Of a DNA stretch of 13,545 nt, positions 7,302 through 13,500 are shown piece by piece. Origin of the DNA: an uncultured Oscillospiraceae bacterium (GTDB lineage Bacteria > Bacillota > Clostridia > Oscillospirales > Acutalibacteraceae). The position numbers and the translations under genes were made by a program. Location: NCBI GenBank assembly GCA_910588415.1, contig CAJUPK010000061.1:1-13545 (forward strand), given 5' to 3'. The stretch's first letter is position 1. Each line of letters opens with the position of its first letter. A model generated the notes under the pieces. That model was given only the letters and a program-made list of their open reading frames with translations. It was not told where the DNA came from and made no database searches.

Positions 7302-7345
7302 CCGGCCCAGGGAATCCCTGCGCCCGGGACGAGCGTTATTTTTTT
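7289..7345 (+). terminator. Intrinsic terminator in the glutamate synthase leader (attenuator)
   Basis: AAUGGCGUUC (7289-7298) pairs with GAGCGUUAUU (7331-7340) over ten positions, three of them G-U. After one mismatch, UUCCGG (7300-7305) pairs with CCGGGA (7324-7329). An internal loop follows, then CAGGG (7308-7312) with CCCUG (7316-7320) and an AAU loop. A run of U to 7345 follows. The G-U pairs work only in the plus-strand RNA (they would be A.C on the other strand), which supports function in this direction. It ends 27 bases before the first gene. Confidence 0.75.
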
Positions 7346-7372
7346 GAAAATTTTTATTAAGGATATGGTACT

Positions 7373-8461
7373 ATGGAAATCGAAGGTCAGGTCCGCATCC
7401 CCTCCGGCTGTGCCATCGCGGCCGTCATCTCGAAAGAGGGCCGCAGAATGCCCGGCAGTATAGTCTCAGAGGCCATGCGCCCCATGCACGAGCGCTCCAA
7501 CGGCCTGGGCGGCGGCTTTGCCGGGTACGGCATCTATCCGGCTTACCGGGAATTCTACGCCATGCACATGTTCTTTGACTGCAGGGATACCCGCAAGTCC
7601 TGCGAGGCCTTTTTGAAAGAGCGCTTTGAGCTGGTACAGTCAGAGCTGATTCCTACCAGAAAGATACCCTCTATCACCGGCGAGCCAATCATCTGGCGCT
7701 ACTTCCTCTCTCCTTTCCCCTCCCTGCTGAGAAGCCTACAGCTGGACGAGAAAGAGTTTGTGGCCCGAACCGTCATGAAAATAAACGCCGAAATAAAAGG
7801 AGCCTTTGTGTTCTCATCCGGAAAGAATATGGGGGCGTTCAAAGCCGTGGGCTATCCCGAGGACGTAGGGGAGTTCTATCGCTTAGAGGACTATGCTGGC
7901 TACGCCTGGTCCGCTCATGGGCGATATCCTACCAACACCCCGGGCTGGTGGGGCGGAGCGCACCCCTTTACCCTGCTGGACTGGTCGGTGGTACACAACG
8001 GGGAGATTTCTTCTTATGACGCCAACCGGCGGTATATAGAGATGTTTGGTTATCAGTGTACATTGCAGACGGACACGGAAGTTATTACTTATATAATGGA
8101 CTACCTGCTGCGGGTACAGGGGTTGAGCCTTGCGGAGGCCGCGTCGGTGGTTGCCGCCCCCTTCTGGAGCACGATAGAGAGCAAAACGGAGCACAGAGAA
8201 AAGCATATTTATCTGCGCAGCATGTTTCCCAGCCTGCTTATTACCGGACCCTTTTCCATCGTACTGGGATTTACAGGCGGGCTGATGGCCCTGAATGACC
8301 GGCTAAAGCTGCGCTCCATGGTTGTAGGCGAAAAGGACGACAGGGTGTTCATCGCCAGCGAAGAGGCCGCGATTCGGATGATGGAGCCGGAGGCGGAGCA
8401 TATCTGGGCTCCGGCGGGCGGCGAACCGGTTATTGTGAGAGTAAAGGAGGGGGCGTACTGA
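7373..8461 (+). CDS. Glutamate synthase glutaminase domain protein (class II amidotransferase, stand-alone)
   Basis: Corresponds to domain 1 of the glutamate synthase large subunit: it hydrolyses glutamine and hands ammonia to the synthase domain. Of 362 residues, the first 12 form a short propeptide-like stretch before Cys13, the expected catalytic N-terminal cysteine of this Ntn-hydrolase fold; cleavage is inferred. Visible motifs are the glycine-rich GLGGGFAGYG (44-53), HGRYPTN (182-188), HNGE (208-211) and TDTEV (233-237). The ATG at 7373 follows AAGGA by nine bases; an earlier ATG at 7365 is in another frame. It overlaps the next gene by one base (TGATG), so translation is coupled. Homologues of this stand-alone type occur in archaeal-type split glutamate synthases and as GlxB/MgsA-like proteins in methylamine users. 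The partners encoded next to it make the glutamate synthase role the better reading. Confidence 0.88.
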   Translation: MEIEGQVRIPSGCAIAAVISKEGRRMPGSIVSEAMRPMHERSNGLGGGFAGYGIYPAYREFYAMHMFFDCRDTRKSCEAFLKERFELVQSELIPTRKIPSITGEPIIWRYFLSPFPSLLRSLQLDEKEFVARTVMKINAEIKGAFVFSSGKNMGAFKAVGYPEDVGEFYRLEDYAGYAWSAHGRYPTNTPGWWGGAHPFTLLDWSVVHNGEISSYDANRRYIEMFGYQCTLQTDTEVITYIMDYLLRVQGLSLAEAASVVAAPFWSTIESKTEHREKHIYLRSMFPSLLITGPFSIVLGFTGGLMALNDRLKLRSMVVGEKDDRVFIASEEAAIRMMEPEAEHIWAPAGGEPVIVRVKEGAY

Positions 8462-9966
8462 TGGGCATAGACTTTATCTATCCGGAATATGAGGTCCGGC
8501 GGGATGCTGGCCGCTGCACAGGCTGCGGCGCCTGCATAAAACAGTGCTCCCATGAGGTATACGCCATAGACGGCAGAAGCGGAAGAATTACGGCTGACGA
8601 CACAAAATGCGTCAATTGCCAGCGCTGTGCCAGCTTCTGTCCTGCCCGGGCGCTGAAAATTGTCCGTTCAGATTATGCCCCCATGGGCAACTCCAATTGG
8701 CGGCAGTCGGTGGTCCATGAAATCTATAAGCAGGCCAGGACAGGCGGCGTGCTGCTGTCCTCCATGGGCAGTCCTAAGGAAATCCCTGTGTATTGGGATA
8801 AACTCCTGCTCAATGCCTCCCAGGTGACAAACCCTCCCATCGACCCTTTACGCGAGCCTATGGAGACAAAGGTTTTCCTGGGCCAGCGGCCGGAACGGGT
8901 GGTAAGGAGGCCTGACGGAAGCCTAGATACCACGATGCCGCCCCTGTTGGAACTGTCCATGCCTGTGATGTTCTCCGCTATGAGCTACGGCTCCATCAGC
9001 TATAACGCCCATGCCGCCCTGGCAAGAGCGGCGGATGAGCTGGATATCCTATACAATACTGGCGAGGGTGGGCTGCATGAGGATTTCTACCGGTATGGAG
9101 CCAACACTATTGTGCAGGTGGCATCCGGGCGGTTTGGGGTACATAAGGGATATTTGAACGCCGGGGCGGCCATTGAGATAAAGATGGGGCAGGGAGCAAA
9201 GCCGGGGATTGGGGGTCATCTGCCCGGCGGAAAAATTGTGGGGGACGTGGCCAGGACCCGTATGGTACCCGAGGGCTCCGACGCCATTTCTCCTGCGCCC
9301 CACCACGACATCTACTCTATTGAGGATTTGCGGCAGCTGGTGTTTTCCCTTAAGGAGGCCTCCGGGTATCAAAAGCCGGTCATCGTCAAGGTGGCGGCAG
9401 TGCATAATATTGCCGCCATAGCCAGCGGCATTGCCCGCAGCGGAGCAGACATTATCGCGATAGATGGTTTCCGGGGCGGCACCGGCGCGGCTCCCACCCG
9501 CATCCGGGACAATGTGGGCATCCCCATCGAGCTGGCCCTGGCGGCAGTTGACCAGCGCCTGCGGGACGAGGGTATCCGTGGGCAGGTAAGCCTGGTAGCC
9601 GGCGGCAGCATCCGCAGCGCCGCGGATGTGGTAAAGGCTGTGGCATTGGGGGCGGACGCCTGCTATATTGCCACAGCGGCTATGCTGGCCATGGGGTGCC
9701 ATCTCTGCCACACCTGCCAAACCGGGCGCTGTGCCTGGGGCATTGCCACCCAAGAGCCGGAGTTGGTGAAACGCCTGGACCCGGATGCCGCGGCAAAAAG
9801 ACTTATAAACCTGATGACAGCCTGGAGGCATGAGATGAAGGAACTCATGGGGGGGATGGGGATAAACTCTATCGAAGCCCTTAGAGGCAACCGGCTTATG
9901 CTTCGGGGCATAGGACTCACCCAAAAGGAACTGGACATCTTAGGCATAAAACACGCGGGGGAATAA
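8461..9966 (+). CDS. gltB: Glutamate synthase central FMN/iron-sulphur protein with N-terminal 2[4Fe-4S] ferredoxin domain
   Basis: Synthase part of glutamate synthase: converts 2-oxoglutarate and ammonia to glutamate on an FMN using electrons delivered through iron-sulphur clusters. The 501-residue protein begins with a bacterial ferredoxin module, Cys19/22/25/29 and Cys50/53/56/60, enough for two 4Fe-4S clusters. The FMN barrel follows, with NTGEGG, KMGQGAKPGIGGHLPGGK, DGFRGGTGAAP and VAGGSIRSAADV. Cys413, Cys419 and Cys424 have the C-x5-C-x4-C spacing of the glutamate synthase 3Fe-4S cluster; Cys416 is extra. The start has AAAGGAGG about ten bases upstream and overlaps the previous stop by one base. 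The ferredoxin module replaces part of what GltD does in bacterial NADPH enzymes, and no gltD is nearby, so ferredoxin or an unlinked oxidoreductase is the likely donor. The symbol gltB is given for the equivalent part only. Confidence 0.92.
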   Translation: MGIDFIYPEYEVRRDAGRCTGCGACIKQCSHEVYAIDGRSGRITADDTKCVNCQRCASFCPARALKIVRSDYAPMGNSNWRQSVVHEIYKQARTGGVLLSSMGSPKEIPVYWDKLLLNASQVTNPPIDPLREPMETKVFLGQRPERVVRRPDGSLDTTMPPLLELSMPVMFSAMSYGSISYNAHAALARAADELDILYNTGEGGLHEDFYRYGANTIVQVASGRFGVHKGYLNAGAAIEIKMGQGAKPGIGGHLPGGKIVGDVARTRMVPEGSDAISPAPHHDIYSIEDLRQLVFSLKEASGYQKPVIVKVAAVHNIAAIASGIARSGADIIAIDGFRGGTGAAPTRIRDNVGIPIELALAAVDQRLRDEGIRGQVSLVAGGSIRSAADVVKAVALGADACYIATAAMLAMGCHLCHTCQTGRCAWGIATQEPELVKRLDPDAAAKRLINLMTAWRHEMKELMGGMGINSIEALRGNRLMLRGIGLTQKELDILGIKHAGE

Positions 9967-9967
9967 C

Positions 9968-10681
9968 ATGGAGACGATAAACATACAGGGCCTTGGTTAC
10001 CGTGAGATAAACGAGCGCCTGCGGAAAACCGCCGCCTGCAGGCTCACCGGCTGCTGCGGGGAAAGGTTTCTTGGCGCCGGCATGGACGCCGGAGAACTGA
10101 CAATAGAAGGCGTGCCCGGGAACGCTCTGGGGGCTTATCTCAACGGCGGAAACATCACCGTATATGGTAACGCCCAAGACGCGGCGGGCGATACCATGAA
10201 CGCCGGTGAGATAATCGTGCATGGCAGCATTGGGGACGCCGCGGGGTATGCTATGCGGGGCGGGTGCATATTGGTGAAGGGAGACGCTGGGTACCGGGCC
10301 GGAATCCATATGAAGGCTTATAAGGACAAGGTCCCAGTGATGATAATAGGCGGCAGAGCCGGGAGCTTTCTGGGAGAATACCAGGCCGGGGGGATTATTA
10401 TTGTGCTGGCACTGAACGGCGGCAGGCCGGTGGGCAACTTCCCCTGCACCGGAATGCACGGAGGAAAATTGCTGCTGCGGGGCTGCTGGGAGGATATCTC
10501 TTTCCCTGCCCAGGTGACCGCGCAGCCGGCAGAGCGGGAGGAACTGGAGGAGGTGCGCGGGCAGCTGGAGGCCTTTTGCGTTGCCTTTGGGTATGATCTT
10601 TCCGAGGTGCTGAACAGCCCATTCACCTCTGTGACCCCGGACAACGGGAATCCTTACCGGCAGATGTATGTGATGAACTGA
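9968..10681 (+). CDS. Glutamate synthase GXGXG-motif beta-helix subunit
   Basis: Corresponds to the C-terminal domain of the glutamate synthase large subunit, a right-handed beta-helix with a structural role in holding the glutaminase and synthase domains. The 237-residue protein shows the typical repeats spaced about 19-20 residues apart from about 36 to 165, each with a G-x-x-x-G-like turn (for example GAGMDAGELTIEG, GAYLNGGNITVYG, GDTMNAGEIIVHG, GYAMRGGCILVKG). The last 50 residues are a helical tail. It starts one base after the previous stop, with GGGGGA just upstream, and is followed 14 bases later by the glutamine-synthetase-like gene. The GXGXG fold also occurs in formylmethanofuran dehydrogenase subunit C, but the neighbours decide for glutamate synthase. 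Confidence 0.88.
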   Translation: METINIQGLGYREINERLRKTAACRLTGCCGERFLGAGMDAGELTIEGVPGNALGAYLNGGNITVYGNAQDAAGDTMNAGEIIVHGSIGDAAGYAMRGGCILVKGDAGYRAGIHMKAYKDKVPVMIIGGRAGSFLGEYQAGGIIIVLALNGGRPVGNFPCTGMHGGKLLLRGCWEDISFPAQVTAQPAEREELEEVRGQLEAFCVAFGYDLSEVLNSPFTSVTPDNGNPYRQMYVMN

Positions 10682-10695
10682 AAGGAGCGGCGACC

Positions 10696-11913
10696 ATGAA
10701 ATATACGCAAAACGAGGTCCTGCAGTATGTAAAGGAAGAGGATATTAAGTTTATCCGGCTGGCCTTCTGCGACGTATTTGGCCGGCAGAAGAATATTTCC
10801 ATCCTGCCAGGGGAACTGCCCAGGGCCTTTGCCCAGGGTATTCCCTTTGACGGCTCCGCCATTGCGGGCTTTGGGGACGAGGCCTATTCGGACCTGCTGC
10901 TGCACCCGGACCCAGATACCCTGACAGTGCTGCCCTGGCGGCCAGAGCACGGCAGGGTAGTGCGCATGTTCAGCAGTATAAGCCTGTCCGGCGGAACAGA
11001 CTTCCCCGGCGATACCCGGCGGCTTCTGCAAAGGGCAGTGGAAGCGGCGGAAAAGCTGGGGCGCGGCTTTTTCTTCGGGACTGAGCAGGAGTTCTACCTG
11101 TTCAACCTGGACCAGAATGGGCAGCCTACTTTGGAGCCCTACGACCAGGCGGGATATATGGACATTGCCCCCGAGGACCGGGGGGAGAATATCCGTCGGG
11201 AGATTTGCCTAACCCTGGAACAGATGGGCATTGCCCCGGAGAGCTCCTACCACAAAGAAGGGCCGGGCCAGAATGAAATAGATTTCCGCTACTCTGACCC
11301 CCTTACCGCCGCGGACAACGCTGTGACTTTCAGGACGGTGGTGAAGACTGTAGCAAGGCGTAACGGTCTCTGGGCAGATTTTTCACCCAGGCCCCTCCCT
11401 GACTGGCCAGGAAACGGCTTTCATGTCAATATATCCGTGCGCTCAGAACACAGCGGCGACCTCTGTCATATAATTGCCGGAATACTGGAGAAGGCGCCGG
11501 AGATGACGGCCTTTCTGAATCCAGTGGAGAACTCATACGCCCGGTTTGGCAGGTTCAAAGCTCCCAGGTATATCTCCTGGTCCAGCGAAAACCGCTCTCA
11601 ACTGGTGCGCATCCCCTCCGGTTCCGGGGAATACCGGCGTGCCGAACTGCGCTCCCCGGACCCTGAGGCCAATCCTTATCTGGCTTTGGCACTGATGATA
11701 CAGGCGGGACTCTACGGCATCCGGCAGCGCTTGGACCTGCCTATGGTAGCGAACTTAAACCTGTACAAAGCGCCTCCCGAAGTACTTGCCCGGTACCGCC
11801 AACTACCGGAAAGTTTGCCGGAAGCCCAGCGTCTGGCCTGGCAGAGCGCGTTTATCCGGGAGCATATGCCTGCTTGTGTGCTGGAAAGCTTCTGTGCAAG
11901 CAGTAAGCCTTGA
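10696..11913 (+). CDS. Glutamine synthetase type I-like protein, short and divergent
   Basis: Glutamine-synthetase fold, 405 residues against about 440-470 for GSI. Conserved blocks are FDGSA (51-55), TEQEF with Glu130 and Glu132 (metal ligands), GQNEIDF with Glu194, GFH with His243, NRS (299-301), and AELRS with Glu317 and Arg319. Two normally essential acids are changed: the first Glu of the HHEVAPGQ-type block is Lys187 (Glu188 follows), and the flap glutamate of the YEAP block is Lys288. The NGSGMH glutamate-binding loop is PGNGFH. Both Lys codons read AAA in the sequence. These comparisons are with the Bacillus and Salmonella enzymes from memory. It may be a working member of a divergent subfamily, an enzyme with another substrate, or a catalytically impaired sensor. 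AAAGGAG precedes the ATG, and the ANTAR gene follows after 16 bases. With GlnN opposite, a regulatory role is attractive but unproven. Confidence 0.85.
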   Translation: MKYTQNEVLQYVKEEDIKFIRLAFCDVFGRQKNISILPGELPRAFAQGIPFDGSAIAGFGDEAYSDLLLHPDPDTLTVLPWRPEHGRVVRMFSSISLSGGTDFPGDTRRLLQRAVEAAEKLGRGFFFGTEQEFYLFNLDQNGQPTLEPYDQAGYMDIAPEDRGENIRREICLTLEQMGIAPESSYHKEGPGQNEIDFRYSDPLTAADNAVTFRTVVKTVARRNGLWADFSPRPLPDWPGNGFHVNISVRSEHSGDLCHIIAGILEKAPEMTAFLNPVENSYARFGRFKAPRYISWSSENRSQLVRIPSGSGEYRRAELRSPDPEANPYLALALMIQAGLYGIRQRLDLPMVANLNLYKAPPEVLARYRQLPESLPEAQRLAWQSAFIREHMPACVLESFCASSKP

Positions 11914-11929
11914 AAAAAGAGGGGAAATT

Positions 11930-12517
11930 ATGGCACTGGAAGAGCAGGTCTATCGTATGCTGGTCATATCCGGCCAGGACAAATTCAACAGGGCGCTGGA
12001 AGATTTTTTACCCGGCGTATTCCGGGCCCATACCCGTTTCGCCGGAAGCATCAGCCAGGGGCGTAGAATGCTTGCTGAGCGGGTCTTTGATTTTGTGCTG
12101 GTGAACTCGCCCCTCCCGGACGGTGCTGGAATGGAATTTGCCGTGGATATTAGCGAATCGCGGGAAAGGGTGGTGGTACTTATGGTCCGCGCAGAGCTGT
12201 ACGGCGAGGCATATGCCAGAACCTCTATACACGGCGTATTTACACTGCAAAAACCCCTATCCAAGGGCGGCATGGACCAGGCTCTTAGATGGATGGTGAG
12301 CGCCCGGGAAAAGCTGCGGCAAGTGGAAAAGAAGACCCTTTCCCTGGAGGAGAAGATGGCGGAAATACGCTTGGTAAACCGGGCCAAGTGGATACTGATT
12401 GAGTCCTGCGGTATGGATGAACCTCAGGCCCACCGCCATATTGAGAAACTGGCAATGAACCATGGCGTTACAAAAGGACAGGCGGCTCAAATGGTCCTGG
12501 AAGGGGAGTTTATATGA
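11930..12517 (+). CDS. ANTAR-domain RNA-binding antiterminator with degenerate receiver domain
   Basis: Predicted cytoplasmic antitermination regulator, 195 residues. Residues 8-120 look like a response-regulator receiver, but the acidic pair after the first strand is missing (LVISGQ) and the phosphoacceptor position in FVLVNSPLPDG is Asn59; the conserved Lys108 (QKPLS) is kept. A coiled-coil helix (about 122-148) leads into the ANTAR domain (about 138-190), with the typical VNRAKWILIE, EPQAHRHIEKLAM and VTKGQAAQMVL. ANTAR proteins such as EutV bind paired RNA hairpins with hexaloops carrying A1 and G4 and prevent terminator formation. Matching hairpins sit in both leaders of the divergent region. 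The ATG at 11930 follows GAGGGG by about six bases; a longer frame that opens inside the preceding gene is not credible. Last of five packed genes, it would be autoregulated through the leader at 7282-7345. Loss of the phosphosite suggests control by protein contact or ligand. Confidence 0.9.
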   Translation: MALEEQVYRMLVISGQDKFNRALEDFLPGVFRAHTRFAGSISQGRRMLAERVFDFVLVNSPLPDGAGMEFAVDISESRERVVVLMVRAELYGEAYARTSIHGVFTLQKPLSKGGMDQALRWMVSAREKLRQVEKKTLSLEEKMAEIRLVNRAKWILIESCGMDEPQAHRHIEKLAMNHGVTKGQAAQMVLEGEFI

Positions 12518-12591
12518 AAACACGGTTTTTACTTGGCCGGGACATCTCTCAATTCCCCGTATGTCCCCAGCGCAATGCGCCCTATAGATAA
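12514..12591 (+). CDS. Possible 25-residue small ORF overlapping the ANTAR stop (ATGA)
   Basis: An ATG at 12514 overlaps the ANTAR gene's TGA (ATGA) and is preceded by GGGGAG at a good spacing. It gives the short peptide MKTRFLLGRDISQFPVCPQRNAPYR before TAA. The coupled start is what an operon gene would look like, but the product matches no family I know. It may be a real small protein, or the surviving start of a sixth operon gene whose body has been lost. Confidence 0.3.
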   Translation: MKTRFLLGRDISQFPVCPQRNAPYR

Positions 12592-12869
12592 CGAAATTGC
12601 TTAACCCCACTACCGGAAAACACAAGTCAAAAGCAAAATAACGAAAACCGAAAGGATAGGGCCCCACCAGCTTGAACCGACCCCGTCAAGAAGGCAGAGA
12701 AAAATTTAAAGGAAGTTTATAGCGTAGCGGCGCTGTGGCAAAGAGAGATTCGGGTATGTACCACTGTTGATGTATTCAGGGCTTTTTGTCACCCTGTGAT
12801 TCCCATTATACCGATTTTTTCCTGGCCCACAAGTACACACTTTTTGTGGGGTAGTTGCACAAAAGTAAT
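12592..12869. other. Spacer between the ANTAR operon and the HxlR gene, no gene recognised
   Basis: About 280 bases without a supported gene, more A-rich than the flanking genes in its first third. I see no terminator with a U-tract for the upstream operon. One inverted repeat is clear: CCCACAA (12826-12832) with TTGTGGG (12844-12850), 11-base loop, without a U-run on either side. The character of the sequence fits an old junction or decayed gene better than a regulatory leader. Confidence 0.4.
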
Positions 12870-12906
12870 CCGCCCTCTTGACAGGGCGGGTTTAATACAA
12901 TACAAT
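12870..12906 (+). promoter_or_regulatory. Promoter of the HxlR gene with a palindrome over the -35 box
   Basis: The -35 TTGACA (12878-12883), 17-base spacer and -10 TACAAT (12901-12906) make a near-consensus sigma-A promoter with a start near 12913. A perfect inverted repeat, CCGCCCT (12870-12876), six bases, AGGGCGG (12883-12889), is centred on the -35 box and would be well placed as an operator for autorepression. No U-run follows, so it is not a good terminator. Confidence 0.65.
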
Positions 12907-12947
12907 TGGAGTGTAACATGATATTTTGAAGTATGGGAGGCTGACAT

Positions 12948-13283
12948 ATGCTGACCAAAGAAGAACTCCCCGAGTGCCCAGTGGCCACCACTGTCCAGCT
13001 CATTGGAAGCAAATGGAAACTTTTGATTATCCGCAACCTGCGTATGCGCCCCTGGCGCTTCAACGAATTGCAGAAGAATTTGGAGGGAATCAGTCAGAAG
13101 GTACTGACGGATTCCCTGCGGGCTTTGGAAACCGACGGCCTTGTCACCCGTACGGTCTATGCGGAGGTTCCGCCCCGGGTAGAGTACGCGCTGAGCGAGT
13201 TGGGAGAGACCATGCGGCCTATTCTGGATGCTATGGAGCAGTGGGGGGTGGGGTATAAAGTGATGGCTGGGGAAAGGGGCTGA
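12948..13283 (+). CDS. HxlR-family winged-helix transcriptional regulator
   Basis: Small DNA-binding regulator of 111 residues, the usual length for HxlR (about 100-120), acting as a dimer on promoter DNA. Family features are the N-terminal ECPVATTVQLIGSKWKLLI block (9-27), the recognition-helix region RFNELQKNLEGISQKVLTDSLRALE (37-61) and the wing GLVTRTVYAEVPPRVEYALSELG (64-86). Cys10 sits where family members such as HypR carry a redox-reactive cysteine, so sensing of oxidants or electrophiles is possible. GGGAGG lies seven bases before the ATG and the gene has its own promoter. HxlR genes often regulate a divergent neighbour, but no divergent gene is present here. No link to the nitrogen genes is visible. 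Confidence 0.92.
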   Translation: MLTKEELPECPVATTVQLIGSKWKLLIIRNLRMRPWRFNELQKNLEGISQKVLTDSLRALETDGLVTRTVYAEVPPRVEYALSELGETMRPILDAMEQWGVGYKVMAGERG

Positions 13284-13337
13284 CCCTATTCTTTAGTTAT
13301 GCGGCACAATTTTTGAGGTTCATTTTAGACTTGGCGC

Positions 13338-13360
13338 GAGGAATTTCCTCAAATCTTTTC
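13338..13360 (+). terminator. Possible weak terminator after the HxlR gene
   Basis: GAGGAA (13338-13343) and TTCCTC (13345-13350) form a short palindrome followed by the T-rich stretch AAATCTTTTC, 55 bases after the HxlR stop. The usable stem is only about four pairs once a loop is allowed, so termination would be weak. Confidence 0.25.
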
Positions 13361-13367
13361 TCCTTCT

Positions 13368-13388
13368 GACCCACACCCCGACCCACAC
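13368..13388. repeat. Tandem direct repeat GACCCACAC
   Basis: Two exact copies of a nine-base unit (13368-13376 and 13380-13388) with a 12-base period, about 110 bases from the tRNA fragment. The second copy also takes part in an inverted repeat CCACAC/GTGTGG (13383-13388 with 13400-13405). Such repeats near an attachment site can be integrase arm-binding sites; that role is only inferred here. Confidence 0.35.
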
Positions 13389-13500
13389 GCGGAAAAACTG
13401 TGTGGAGACAGTGGAGCAGATAGGGCGAGAAACTTTCTGTATGTGTGCAGGAAAGCGCTAAAAACTGCCCGAAAGCACTCAATGTACGCTCCCCACACTG

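Larger units (their letters stand above)
7046..7372. promoter_or_regulatory. Divergent control region between glnN and the glutamate synthase operon
   Basis: This non-coding stretch holds two outward-facing consensus promoters whose start sites are about 140 bases apart. Each is followed by a hexaloop hairpin, an overlapping intrinsic terminator and a ribosome binding site. The middle (about 7176-7245) is AT-rich with long T and A runs and contains the perfect inverted repeat TTGAA-N5-TTCAA (7214-7228), which could be an UP-like element or an operator. I see no GlnR/TnrA box and no T-box motif. Confidence 0.8.

Noticed and set aside
7261..7339. ATAACGC (7261-7267) complementary to GCGTTAT (7333-7339) as a terminator stem
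   Set aside because: The left copy lies between the -35 and -10 boxes, upstream of the plus-strand start, so it is not in that RNA; the partner at 7289-7298 is within the transcript and fits better.
7046..7372. Glutamine riboswitch, T-box or GlnR/TnrA operator controlling the divergent operons
   Set aside because: I could not find a T-box motif, a TGTNA-N7-TNACA GlnR site, or a recognisable glutamine aptamer; the compact hairpin/terminator pairs explain the leaders.
12257..12667. Minus-strand 136-residue frame across the ANTAR gene end and the spacer
   Set aside because: It overlaps the well-supported ANTAR gene, has no recognisable domain and looks like an antisense shadow.
12826..12850. 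Hairpin CCCACAA/TTGTGGG as terminator of the ANTAR operon
   Set aside because: No U-run follows on either strand and it lies more than 300 bases past the last supported gene.
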